Positions 52,338-60,368 of a stretch of 64,000 nt of DNA are shown here, piece after piece. The notes under the pieces were generated by a model. It was not told the origin of the DNA and ran no database searches. It was given only the letters and a program-made list of their open reading frames with translations. The position numbers and the translations under genes were made by a program. Location of the stretch: the NCBI GenBank assembly GCA_934541115.1, contig CAKTDF010000002.1:124001-188000 (forward strand), given 5' to 3'. The stretch's first letter is position 1; every line of letters starts with the position of its first letter. This stretch comes from an uncultured Eubacteriales bacterium. Its GTDB lineage: Bacteria; Bacillota; Clostridia; Oscillospirales; Acutalibacteraceae.

Positions 52338-53180
52338 TCACACCTCCAATGCGTTCAAAGCGTCGCCAAGTTCTTTCATAGCCTGTTCATACTGTTCGGC
52401 GTTTGGTGCGCTTCCGTGCCAATCGCACTTGTCTTCCATAAATGAAACGCCCTTACCCTTAACTGTTTTTGCAACAATGCAGGTAGGTTTACCCTTAAAC
52501 TCCTTGGCTTTTTTGAAAGCCTCGTCAATTTCATCAAAGCAATGCCCGTTAATTACGATAACATTCCAGCCAAAAGCAGCAAACTTTTCGTCGATAGGAC
52601 AGGGTGAATTTACTTCGTCAAGAGAACCGTCGATCTGAAGGTTATTATAGTCAACAACGGCAACAAGGTTATCCAACTTATGGTTTCCGGCAAACATAGC
52701 AGCTTCCCAAACCTGACCTTCTTCAATTTCTCCATCGCCGAGAGCTGTATAAACACGGAATTTCTTGCCCTTCAGCTTTGCGCCGAGCGCCATACCCACA
52801 GCGGCGGAAATTCCTTGACCGAGAGAACCGGTGCTCATGTCAACGCCGGGGGTGTATCGCATGCTGGGATGCCCCTGAAGAATGGAATCCGGTTTTCTGA
52901 GAGTCTTGATAAGGTCAAACGGGAAAAATCCCTTGAGAGCAAGCGCAGAATAAAGCGCAGGCGCAGTGTGACCCTTTGAGAGAACAAAACGGTCTCTGTC
53001 TTCCCACGAGGGATTTTTAGGATTAACGTTCATCTCTTCAAAATAAAGATAAGTAATAATGTCTGCAATTGAAAGTGAACCGCCCGGATGACCGGACTTT
53101 GCGTTGAACGTGCCTTCAATAACACCCATTCTTACCTTGCAAGCGAGCTTTTTGAGCTCAATCTTTTTGGTTGCGTCCAA
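52338..53180 (-). CDS. Transketolase, N-terminal subunit
   Basis: ThDP-binding half: GHPGGSLSIADIITYLYF, SKGHTAPALYSALA, and the ThDP motif LGDGEIEEGQVWEAAM ending in DYNN. The start is a TTG at 53180 with AAAGGAGG 8 bases upstream; no ATG is available near the conserved N-terminus (LDATKKIELKKLACKVR). 280 residues. Confidence 0.93.
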   Translation of the reverse strand: MDATKKIELKKLACKVRMGVIEGTFNAKSGHPGGSLSIADIITYLYFEEMNVNPKNPSWEDRDRFVLSKGHTAPALYSALALKGFFPFDLIKTLRKPDSILQGHPSMRYTPGVDMSTGSLGQGISAAVGMALGAKLKGKKFRVYTALGDGEIEEGQVWEAAMFAGNHKLDNLVAVVDYNNLQIDGSLDEVNSPCPIDEKFAAFGWNVIVINGHCFDEIDEAFKKAKEFKGKPTCIVAKTVKGKGVSFMEDKCDWHGSAPNAEQYEQAMKELGDALNALEV

Positions 53181-53232
53181 TGTGATTTCCTCCTTTATTA
53201 AAAGCGGAAAGAGCAATTAGCTCCTTCAGCAA

Positions 53233-54069
53233 TCATTTGCTGTAATTTTTAATAATATACTCAATGAGATCAGCAACAGCGCCCTTGTTGCAGTGGCAAG
53301 TAACAAGCTTTGCAATTTTTTTCATACCATCCGGCGCCTGACCGCAGCATGCAGGCAGCCCCACAGCCTTGAGCATCTCATAATCGTTAAAATAGTCACC
53401 TATTGCGGCAGTGTGTTCCTGTTTAATACCAAGAAGCTCTGCAACCTTTAAAACAGCAACGCCCTTATTGGTACCTTCATTAACAAGCTCAAAAGAGAAC
53501 GGCGATGTTCTCATGAGATTTGTCGTCATGCTGCTGTTTTCCTTGGCAAACTTTTCAACCTTTGTTATGACAAAAGGCAGACCGGTAAAAATCGCTTTGC
53601 ACCAATCGCCGGTGTGTACTTCATCAATACTCTTAAAATACTTAATTGGCAACTTGCTTGTTTTCGCAAGAATATAGGCGGAAAGGGTCGGTTTCACAAC
53701 ACGCGCCTCATACGGCGTTATAACTTGAACCGTCGCAAAACAAAACTTCTTGGCTGCCTTTTTAATGATTTCGGTAACTTTTTCATTAACCGGACTCATC
53801 CATAAAATCTTCTCATTGCTATAATCATAAACGCCGGCACCATTAATAAACACTGCATATCCCGTGTTTAGCTTGAGCTTATCAAAATGTTTGCGCATCG
53901 ATTCAATCGACCTGCCGGACGAAAGAATGAAGCGACCGCCATAATCATAAACAAACTTATGAATGGCATCAAAATTGCGCTTAGGTAATTTTCTTCTTTT
54001 ATCATTTAACGTTCCGTCAATATCGGAGGCAATAAGCCAACCGGAAAGCGGAAGCTTTTTTTCTGTCAT
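53233..54069 (-). CDS. HAD-IIB (Cof-type) phosphatase
   Basis: Haloacid dehalogenase-type phosphatase: motif I SDIDGTLND, motif II LSSGRS, the lysine of motif III (NKGVAVLKV) and GDYFNDYEML. The C2B cap lies between. 278 residues, cytoplasmic; sugar-phosphate dephosphorylation is the usual role. ATGA overlap with rluD. Confidence 0.88.
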   Translation of the reverse strand: MTEKKLPLSGWLIASDIDGTLNDKRRKLPKRNFDAIHKFVYDYGGRFILSSGRSIESMRKHFDKLKLNTGYAVFINGAGVYDYSNEKILWMSPVNEKVTEIIKKAAKKFCFATVQVITPYEARVVKPTLSAYILAKTSKLPIKYFKSIDEVHTGDWCKAIFTGLPFVITKVEKFAKENSSMTTNLMRTSPFSFELVNEGTNKGVAVLKVAELLGIKQEHTAAIGDYFNDYEMLKAVGLPACCGQAPDGMKKIAKLVTCHCNKGAVADLIEYIIKNYSK

Positions 54070-54983
54070 CTTGGCAATCTCCTTAAAAATGATTGAAAAT
54101 ACTCCGGAAGTTCGCTTGTAATTTCAATATATTTTCCGTTTCTCGGATGTTTGAACCCAATGAGTCCTGCATGAAGACATTGTCCGTGCAGCTCGGTTAT
54201 AACTTTCTTTGGTCCGTAAACGGCATCACCGGCAACAGGGTGACCTATATATGCCATATGTACCCTAATTTGATGTGTTCTGCCGGTCTCGAGCCGAACC
54301 TTTAAATAAGTAAAGCCACGAAATCGTTCAATGACCTCATAATTAGTAACCGCATAACGTGAATTCTTTTCTGTTACACACATTTTTTTGCGGTCAACAG
54401 GGTGACGCCCTATAGGCGCATCAACCGTTCCGTCGTCACTCTTGAATCCTCCGTAAACAACGGTACGGTACTCGCGTGAAAATGTATGATACTTGATTTG
54501 CTCGGCAAGAGAAATATGAGCAAAATCATTTTTTGCAACTATCAAAAGTCCGCTTGTGTCCTTGTCGATACGGTGTACAATTCCCGGTCTTATTACTCCG
54601 TTTATACCTGACAGGCTGTCTTTACAATGATATAAAAGGGCGTTGACAAGAGTTCCGTCATAGTTACCGGCAGCCGGGTGGACAACCATACCCTTAGGTT
54701 TGTTGACAACGAGCAGATCGTCGTCTTCATAACGTATATCAAGCGGAATATTTTCAGCTCTTATTTCAAGCTCACGCGGCTCCGGTATAACAACGCAAAT
54801 CATCTCACCTGCTTTAACCTTATAGTTTTTGGTAACGGTGATTCCGCCGATTTTAACCGATCCGCTTTCAAGCAGCTTTTGAGCAGCCGAACGCGACAGC
54901 TCGCTTGAACACGCACAAATAACTTTATCTATTCTTTCCCCTGCCATATTCTCATCGACGGGGAACATCATTGCATTAACCAT
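54066..54983 (-). CDS. rluD: RluA family 23S rRNA pseudouridine synthase (RluD-like)
   Basis: S4 RNA-binding domain (residues about 15-75) followed by the pseudouridine synthase domain with the catalytic Asp in HRIDKDTSGLLIVAKN; GRTHQIRVHMAYIGHPVAGD is the closing motif. It likely modifies helix 69 of 23S rRNA. Overlaps lspA by 8 bases. Confidence 0.93.
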   Translation of the reverse strand: MVNAMMFPVDENMAGERIDKVICACSSELSRSAAQKLLESGSVKIGGITVTKNYKVKAGEMICVVIPEPRELEIRAENIPLDIRYEDDDLLVVNKPKGMVVHPAAGNYDGTLVNALLYHCKDSLSGINGVIRPGIVHRIDKDTSGLLIVAKNDFAHISLAEQIKYHTFSREYRTVVYGGFKSDDGTVDAPIGRHPVDRKKMCVTEKNSRYAVTNYEVIERFRGFTYLKVRLETGRTHQIRVHMAYIGHPVAGDAVYGPKKVITELHGQCLHAGLIGFKHPRNGKYIEITSELPEYFQSFLRRLPR

Positions 54984-55461
54984 CTTGCTTTTCCTTTTTA
55001 GACTTGCTTTCCTTTACGATCTCATAAATTTCATATCCGATTATCAAGAAAGCTCCAACCGTAACAAGGCAATCGGCAAAATTAAAGACATAAAACTTCA
55101 CAAAAAGAACATCAATGTAATCAATAACATATCCCAATCTGAAACGATCGATGAGATTACCGATGCCTCCTGCAATAATACCGACAAAGCTACAGTAAAC
55201 CAAACCGAACTTCACCTTTTTTGAGAGCATGACCGCAATCAAAACAACGAGAATAATCACTGTTGCAACCGTCATGACAGATGCCTTTCCGCCAAGCATT
55301 CCCATCATAGCGCCGTCATTTTCAACGTATGCAAGCCTCAGAACACCCGGGATAAGCACTTTCTCTCCAATCGGTTTCAAATCGACAACAATAAAGTATT
55401 TAATTATCTGGTCAATCGCAGTCAGCAGCAGAATGGCCGCAAAAGAAATGAGTTGAATCAT
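54976..55461 (-). CDS. lspA: Lipoprotein signal peptidase (signal peptidase II)
   Basis: Four-helix membrane aspartyl protease that cleaves prolipoprotein signal peptides. Catalytic Asp114 in GYVIDYID and Asp130 in FNFADCLVTVG; GGIGNLIDR is also present. 161 residues. Immediately upstream of rluD as in most Firmicutes. Confidence 0.96.
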   Translation of the reverse strand: MIQLISFAAILLLTAIDQIIKYFIVVDLKPIGEKVLIPGVLRLAYVENDGAMMGMLGGKASVMTVATVIILVVLIAVMLSKKVKFGLVYCSFVGIIAGGIGNLIDRFRLGYVIDYIDVLFVKFYVFNFADCLVTVGAFLIIGYEIYEIVKESKSKKEKQDG

Positions 55462-55498
55462 TAAATCACCTTATAAAATAGTGAATGTATCCATATAG

Positions 55499-56590
55499 TT
55501 ATTCATCGGTAAAAATGTCTAAATCATCAGAAACAGTGAAACCGGTATTGTTGCCGTTATATCCGACATTTTTTTTGTTATCTTCAGATTCTTCATCGGG
55601 CTTGGACGGCGAATATACGCTGTGTTTATCCGTAGAGTCCGTGTGAGGAATTGAAATATCACCGAAAATCTGTTTAATATATTCATCGGCATCCGGAATA
55701 TATGCTTTTTTCACTTCATTATGAATGTTCTCGTCATCAGAAGATACATTCAAATCGGCCTCATCATTATTCACATCTTCTTCAACGATATCTGCCACAC
55801 TATCCGGTTCATCTGTAACCGGCGCAGCGGCAAAGGGTTCTTCAATAACCTGCGGAACAACAGTCGGTTTTTCAACGTCCGCCTGAACCTCATCGCTTTC
55901 AATTTCAAACGCAGGAATATCCAAAGCATCAATTTGAGGAAGAATGGAATGAAGCAATTCAAGCGTGCTCTGCTTGAAAGCAGAAAGCTCTGTCTTCGCA
56001 GAAGTCAACTCTTTCTGAGCTCCGGCAATGATCTCGTTTTTCTTGTCAAGGGCTTTTTGAGCGTCGCCGTATGCATCAGCAACAAGCTTTGCGGCTTTAG
56101 CATTAGCATCATCAATAATTTCTTTAGCTTTTTCATTAATTTGCGCAATATACTTTTCGGATTCCTTACGCGTCTGTTCCATAATACGCTCAAGATCCGC
56201 TTTGGCTTTTTCAAAGCTATCCTCCGCTGCTTTTTTCTTTTCTTCAGCGTAAGAGTCGGCTTCCTTTGTTTTTTCATCAACAATCTTTTTGGCTTTCTCC
56301 TCAGCTTCAAGCAAAGCGGTCTCTGCCTCGGCTTTTGCGTTCTTAACGGTTTCGTCGGCAATAGCCTGCGCTTTTACGAGAGCTGTTGCAATTGCATTTT
56401 TTCCGGCGTTATATTCTTCTATAATATCGCGCAAAGACGCAAATTTTTTCTTGAGCTCCGCATTTTCAGAATACAGCTCAGAATAACTCGAATACACACG
56501 CTGCATAAATCCGTCAACTTCAGCCGCTTTATATGCGCCGCGACCAACGGGTGAAAAATTCTGCATTTTGATTTGATTTGGAACCATCAT
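55499..56590 (-). CDS. divIVA: DivIVA domain cell-division/polarity protein
   Basis: The N-terminal DivIVA membrane-binding domain (KMQNFSPVGRGAYKAAEVDG, then FMQRVYSSYSEL) is followed by an unusually long Lys/Glu/Ala-rich coiled coil (about 45-230) and an acidic, low-complexity C-terminal tail of about 130 residues. It marks curved membrane at septa and poles. ATG at 56590 with GGAGG (an adjacent ATG at 56587 is equivalent). Confidence 0.9.
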   Translation of the reverse strand: MMVPNQIKMQNFSPVGRGAYKAAEVDGFMQRVYSSYSELYSENAELKKKFASLRDIIEEYNAGKNAIATALVKAQAIADETVKNAKAEAETALLEAEEKAKKIVDEKTKEADSYAEEKKKAAEDSFEKAKADLERIMEQTRKESEKYIAQINEKAKEIIDDANAKAAKLVADAYGDAQKALDKKNEIIAGAQKELTSAKTELSAFKQSTLELLHSILPQIDALDIPAFEIESDEVQADVEKPTVVPQVIEEPFAAAPVTDEPDSVADIVEEDVNNDEADLNVSSDDENIHNEVKKAYIPDADEYIKQIFGDISIPHTDSTDKHSVYSPSKPDEESEDNKKNVGYNGNNTGFTVSDDLDIFTDE

Positions 56591-56816
56591 TTTTGCTTTC
56601 CTCCGTTTTAATAGCAAGTTTCAGCGGCAGAACAGAAGCCGTTGTTGATTTTCAAAACAATATCGCACAATTTGGGTGTGCAAATTGCGTAGTAAAATTT
56701 TCATTAGGTTATACACAAAATTTCGCAGGCTTGCTGACACAAGTCAAAAAATTCTGTGTGGCATAACAGGAATAGGTTATAACAAGGCGTGTGCCGCCAA
56801 TTTGTATAGTATTGTC

Positions 56817-57398
56817 TTAAAAGAAAGACGGTCTGTCAACTTGACCGAAGAAGTCTCCCGAAAGCTCGGCAGCCTCAGGAACGATGAGATAAATCTTTTC
56901 GGCAATAACCTCAATCTTAGACTTACATACATACTTGACTCCGTCAAGGAAATCAAGAACACGCCGAACGCTTTCCGTCGGAAGCTTTGTCATGTCAGCA
57001 AGGGTAACCACACCCTTATCAATCATGCAATCCGCGACATTTCGTGCATCATCCATGTCTTCAAGTACAAATAAAGTAACCTTGAGTTTTTTGGTAGGTT
57101 TAACGGAGTCCATTTTATAAATATTTGCCGATTGATTGCCTCTCGGCATCTGTGTTCCGGCAGAAAAAGATGTTTTCCCGGTGCTTTTTGAATACTCAGG
57201 AGCAGTAAAACCGGAGTTACTGTTGGGCATTTCAAAATCATATTTTACTTTTTCAGCCGTTTTTTCCTCATCGTAGCTTTCGTCTTCGTCCTCATCGTAC
57301 TCATCATCGCCGTAGTTTTCGTCATCATCATAATCCTCATCGTCCGAAAAAGTAACGGCTTTTTTGATTGAGTCCTTTATATTGTCAAAAAACTTCAT
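56817..57398 (-). CDS. sepF: Cell division protein SepF
   Basis: FtsZ-binding, membrane-anchored division protein. N-terminal amphipathic helix (MKFFDNIKDSIKKAV), then a strongly acidic linker (residues 18-50, mostly Asp, Glu and Tyr), then the SepF core (LKVTLFVLEDMDDARNVADC, VRRVLDFLDGVKY). 193 residues, longer than the usual 150 because of the linker. 18 bases after yggS. The 226-bp gap to divIVA has AT-rich sequence and no convincing promoter. Confidence 0.93.
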   Translation of the reverse strand: MKFFDNIKDSIKKAVTFSDDEDYDDDENYGDDEYDEDEDESYDEEKTAEKVKYDFEMPNSNSGFTAPEYSKSTGKTSFSAGTQMPRGNQSANIYKMDSVKPTKKLKVTLFVLEDMDDARNVADCMIDKGVVTLADMTKLPTESVRRVLDFLDGVKYVCKSKIEVIAEKIYLIVPEAAELSGDFFGQVDRPSFF

Positions 57399-57416
57399 TT
57401 AATATTCGTCCTTTCT

Positions 57417-58142
57417 TTAATACAAACGCGGTCCAAAAATCGAAGAACCTACCCTCACCATGTTGGCCCCGCATAAAATTGCTTCATTGAAATCTCCCGA
57501 CATACCCATCGAAAGAAAACACATAGTTATATTATCTATATTTTGTCTTGATATGTCAACAAACAAATGGTGCATTTTTTCAAAATATTTGCATAATTGC
57601 GCCTTTTCTTCACAAATAGGCGGAACGGACATAAGTCCTTTAACTTTAACGTGTTGCATTTTGGAAATTTCTTCAATCAGAGGCATAACTTCATCAAAAG
57701 CAATGCCTGTTTTGCTTTCTTCTTCACCGACATTGACCTCAATGAGGCAATCAGTGTCTATTCCGAGTTTTTCACTTTGCTTTTCAATTTCTTTTGCAAG
57801 CTTCACGCTGTCAAGCGACTGCACCATTGAAACGAACGGCAAAATTTGTTTGACCTTGTTGGTTTGCAAATGCCCAATCAGATGTGCTTTGCATTTTTCA
57901 AGCTTTAGGTATTCGTACTTTGATAAAAACTCCTGAACTTTGTTTTCTCCTATAAGATCTATGCCGCACTCTATCGCATGATTTATAAAAATCGGCTCAA
58001 CTGTTTTTGTCACTGCCATCAGCTTGATATCTTCTCGCGTTCTTCCGCTCTTCTGAGCGGAAAGAGTGATCTGTTCATTGATATGGCAAAGATTATGCTC
58101 AATATTTTTAAATCTTTCATCAACTGATAACTTTTCCGTCAC
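57417..58142 (-). CDS. PLP homeostasis protein YggS/PLPBP
   Basis: Alanine-racemase-like TIM barrel binding PLP through K46 in LMAVTKTVE; IGENKVQEF, HLIGHLQTNKVKQI and LSMGMSGDFNEAI are the family blocks. It buffers pyridoxal phosphate. The start is GTG at 58142 (AAAGGGG upstream), inside the end of the HlyD-like gene (23-base overlap). Confidence 0.94.
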   Translation of the reverse strand: MTEKLSVDERFKNIEHNLCHINEQITLSAQKSGRTREDIKLMAVTKTVEPIFINHAIECGIDLIGENKVQEFLSKYEYLKLEKCKAHLIGHLQTNKVKQILPFVSMVQSLDSVKLAKEIEKQSEKLGIDTDCLIEVNVGEEESKTGIAFDEVMPLIEEISKMQHVKVKGLMSVPPICEEKAQLCKYFEKMHHLFVDISRQNIDNITMCFLSMGMSGDFNEAILCGANMVRVGSSIFGPRLY

Positions 58143-59415
58143 TTAAATTTCGCCCCTTTATTATAACTTTATCATATGCTTTTATTTCCGCATTAGATGT
58201 TTTTTGAATGTCAACACTGCCGTCTTTGTCGTAATACGTAACAGCATTTGCAATAACGTAATTGTCACCGTAATGAATTATTTCAAGCGGTTTAAAAATG
58301 ACTCTGTTTCCGCTGAGCGTATACACACCCTGCGTACCGTCGTCATCGGTGACAATAGCGTCGTTGTTTATTCTCAATCCATCATAGGTTTTTACAGTTA
58401 TTTGCGCCTTTTCTTTTCTTAGAGATGAAAGCGCTTCATTCATAGAAGTACATTTCAAAACAACGCCGACGCTTTCTCCTGCTCGGCTTGAAACGCTGTG
58501 CACAGACATGTCAAGATTATATATACCCTTTTCCGGAAAGCTCACTTTGACATAGTAGCCGGTTTTGACAACCGACGCTTCAACAAGCGGTATATTGCAA
58601 AGCAGATACCAAGTGTGCTGACCAATGATTTTGCCGAACGCACCCTTTGTTTTGTTCGCCTTGCTGTCAAGCAGCTTTTGAATCTGAATGTTGTCAATTT
58701 CTCCGTCGGCTATGCTCTGATAGTCACACGCACTTTCATAACCGTCAACAGTGCTGACAAAATATCCCGCATATTTTGTTGAGACTGTCTTTTTGGTTCC
58801 GATGGATTTCAAAAGCTTTTTGCGTTCTTTTTCATAATCTGATATAAGAGATGAAAAATCAAGCTTTGTTCCTGTTGCAATTTGGCGTGTAGTAATTTTA
58901 TAACTGATGTTGCGCACCATATCATCAATGCCGGCATAATTTCCGGAATCTATAAGATTCATATAATCACTGACCGCAGACGCAATCTCAGAATTTAAGG
59001 TAACAACATTTATATGACTGAGGTTACCCTGGTCCTGAAGTTGTTCAAGATGATCTATTTTATCTTTCAGCTCAACGCTTCTGTTATAAGCCTGAGCATC
59101 TTCTTCATTTTTAAACGAAAGTGCAATGGTCTGGTTTTTTGCAACGCTCTCGCTGTCTGAAACCGCCGGAACATAAACACGACTGTCAGATTTGGTAAGA
59201 ATTGAGATGTTTTTCTTCCCGCCGCTTCGGTTTTCGTCGCGAACAACAAAGCTGTCAACAGAAACAACCTGCTTATCGGAGGTTTCAAAAATGTATTCCG
59301 TAACTACCTTTCCTGAGTAGCTGAAATATATACCTTGAGCAACATACGCCAAAACAATGACTGCTGTAACAGAGAGCAGGATAATTACGGTTTTAAAATC
59401 TTTGGACTTATTCAT
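58120..59415 (-). CDS. HlyD-like membrane protein associated with the division cluster
   Basis: One N-terminal membrane helix (FKTVIILLSVTAVIVLAYVA) and a long extracytoplasmic part with a coiled-coil segment around LKDKIDHLEQLQDQ and beta-rich barrel-sandwich-like stretches at both ends, the plan of HlyD/membrane-fusion proteins. It is often found between miaA and yggS in Clostridia. No partner transporter is present, so an envelope or division function seems as likely as efflux. ATG at 59415 with AAAGGTG; overlaps miaA by 8 bases. Confidence 0.7.
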   Translation of the reverse strand: MNKSKDFKTVIILLSVTAVIVLAYVAQGIYFSYSGKVVTEYIFETSDKQVVSVDSFVVRDENRSGGKKNISILTKSDSRVYVPAVSDSESVAKNQTIALSFKNEEDAQAYNRSVELKDKIDHLEQLQDQGNLSHINVVTLNSEIASAVSDYMNLIDSGNYAGIDDMVRNISYKITTRQIATGTKLDFSSLISDYEKERKKLLKSIGTKKTVSTKYAGYFVSTVDGYESACDYQSIADGEIDNIQIQKLLDSKANKTKGAFGKIIGQHTWYLLCNIPLVEASVVKTGYYVKVSFPEKGIYNLDMSVHSVSSRAGESVGVVLKCTSMNEALSSLRKEKAQITVKTYDGLRINNDAIVTDDDGTQGVYTLSGNRVIFKPLEIIHYGDNYVIANAVTYYDKDGSVDIQKTSNAEIKAYDKVIIKGRNLSDGKVIS

Positions 59416-60349
59416 TAGTTTCACCTTTGAATCTGTCAATAATATTCAGGCTCTTTTTAAGCAGCGAATCCGCAGATTCTCTGTCAATATACAGCCAATT
59501 AATTTTCTCGTTTCTTCTGAACCACGAAAGCTGCCGCTTTGCATAACGCCGCGTCTCACGTTTGAGATTTTCCGTCGCTTCGGAAAGAGATATTACACCG
59601 TCCAGATATGGCAAAAGCTCCTTATATCCTATAGCCTGCTTTGCCGTTGAAGAGTAATTGCTTGCAAAAAACTGCTTTGCCTCGTCAACCAAGCCATTTT
59701 TAAGCATTATGTCAACGCGGCTGTCAATTCTGTCATAAAGAAACTTTCGATTTTCCGCATTAAGACCTATTATACAAAAACTATAATTACTTTCTTCAAG
59801 ATGGGATAGTTCACGCTGGCGTGTCATAGTCAACCCGGTTGAATAATACAGTTCAAGTGCACGAACGATTCTTTTTGAATCATTGACATGAATCTTTTCT
59901 GCACTTTCATTGTCAAGTTCAGAAAGCTCAGAATACAACGCCTCGCAGCCCTCTTTTTCAAGCCTTGAGAGAAGTTTCTCGCGAATATCACTTTTTTCAT
60001 AGTCGAGAAAGCTTGTGTTATTCACAATTGTATCAACGTAAAAGCCTGTCCCGCCTGCAATTATCGGAAGCTTTCCGCGGCTTAAAATATCTTCTATGCA
60101 CTGATTTGCGAGTTCCTTATAACGTGCAACACTGAAACTTTCCCATGGCTCAACAAAATCAATAAGGTGATGAACTACGCCGTCTGCCTCTTTCTCGGTG
60201 ACCTTAGCCGTCGCAATATCCATTTTTTTATATATCTGCATTGAATCGGCAGATATCACTTCACCGTCAAGAGCCTTTGCGATTCTTATGGCAAGTGAAC
60301 TTTTTCCGCCGGCAGTGGGACCGACAACGACAACAACAAGCGGCTTCAA
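59408..60349 (-). CDS. miaA: tRNA dimethylallyltransferase
   Basis: Adds dimethylallyl to A37 of tRNAs reading U-starting codons. P-loop VVGPTAGGKSSLA, ISADSMQIYK and GGTGFYVDTIVNN are clear. The frame is open to an ATG at 60403 within mutL, but GGAGG (6 bases before TTG at 60349) and the family N-terminus (LKPLVVVVVGP) place the real start at the TTG, giving 313 residues and a 19-base gap to mutL. Confidence 0.95.
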   Translation of the reverse strand: MKPLVVVVVGPTAGGKSSLAIRIAKALDGEVISADSMQIYKKMDIATAKVTEKEADGVVHHLIDFVEPWESFSVARYKELANQCIEDILSRGKLPIIAGGTGFYVDTIVNNTSFLDYEKSDIREKLLSRLEKEGCEALYSELSELDNESAEKIHVNDSKRIVRALELYYSTGLTMTRQRELSHLEESNYSFCIIGLNAENRKFLYDRIDSRVDIMLKNGLVDEAKQFFASNYSSTAKQAIGYKELLPYLDGVISLSEATENLKRETRRYAKRQLSWFRRNEKINWLYIDRESADSLLKKSLNIIDRFKGETNE

Positions 60350-60368
60350 GCTATTCCTCCGTTCAGTT

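Noticed and set aside
51583..52638. 351-codon open frame on the plus strand
   Set aside because: Antisense to the two transketolase genes, which have clear motifs on the other strand; the translation is low in recognisable domains.
55721..56554. 277-codon open frame on the plus strand
   Set aside because: Antisense to the divIVA coiled coil; its Phe/Leu/Asn-rich translation is the reverse reading of Lys/Glu/Ala codons and it has no ribosome binding site or family similarity.
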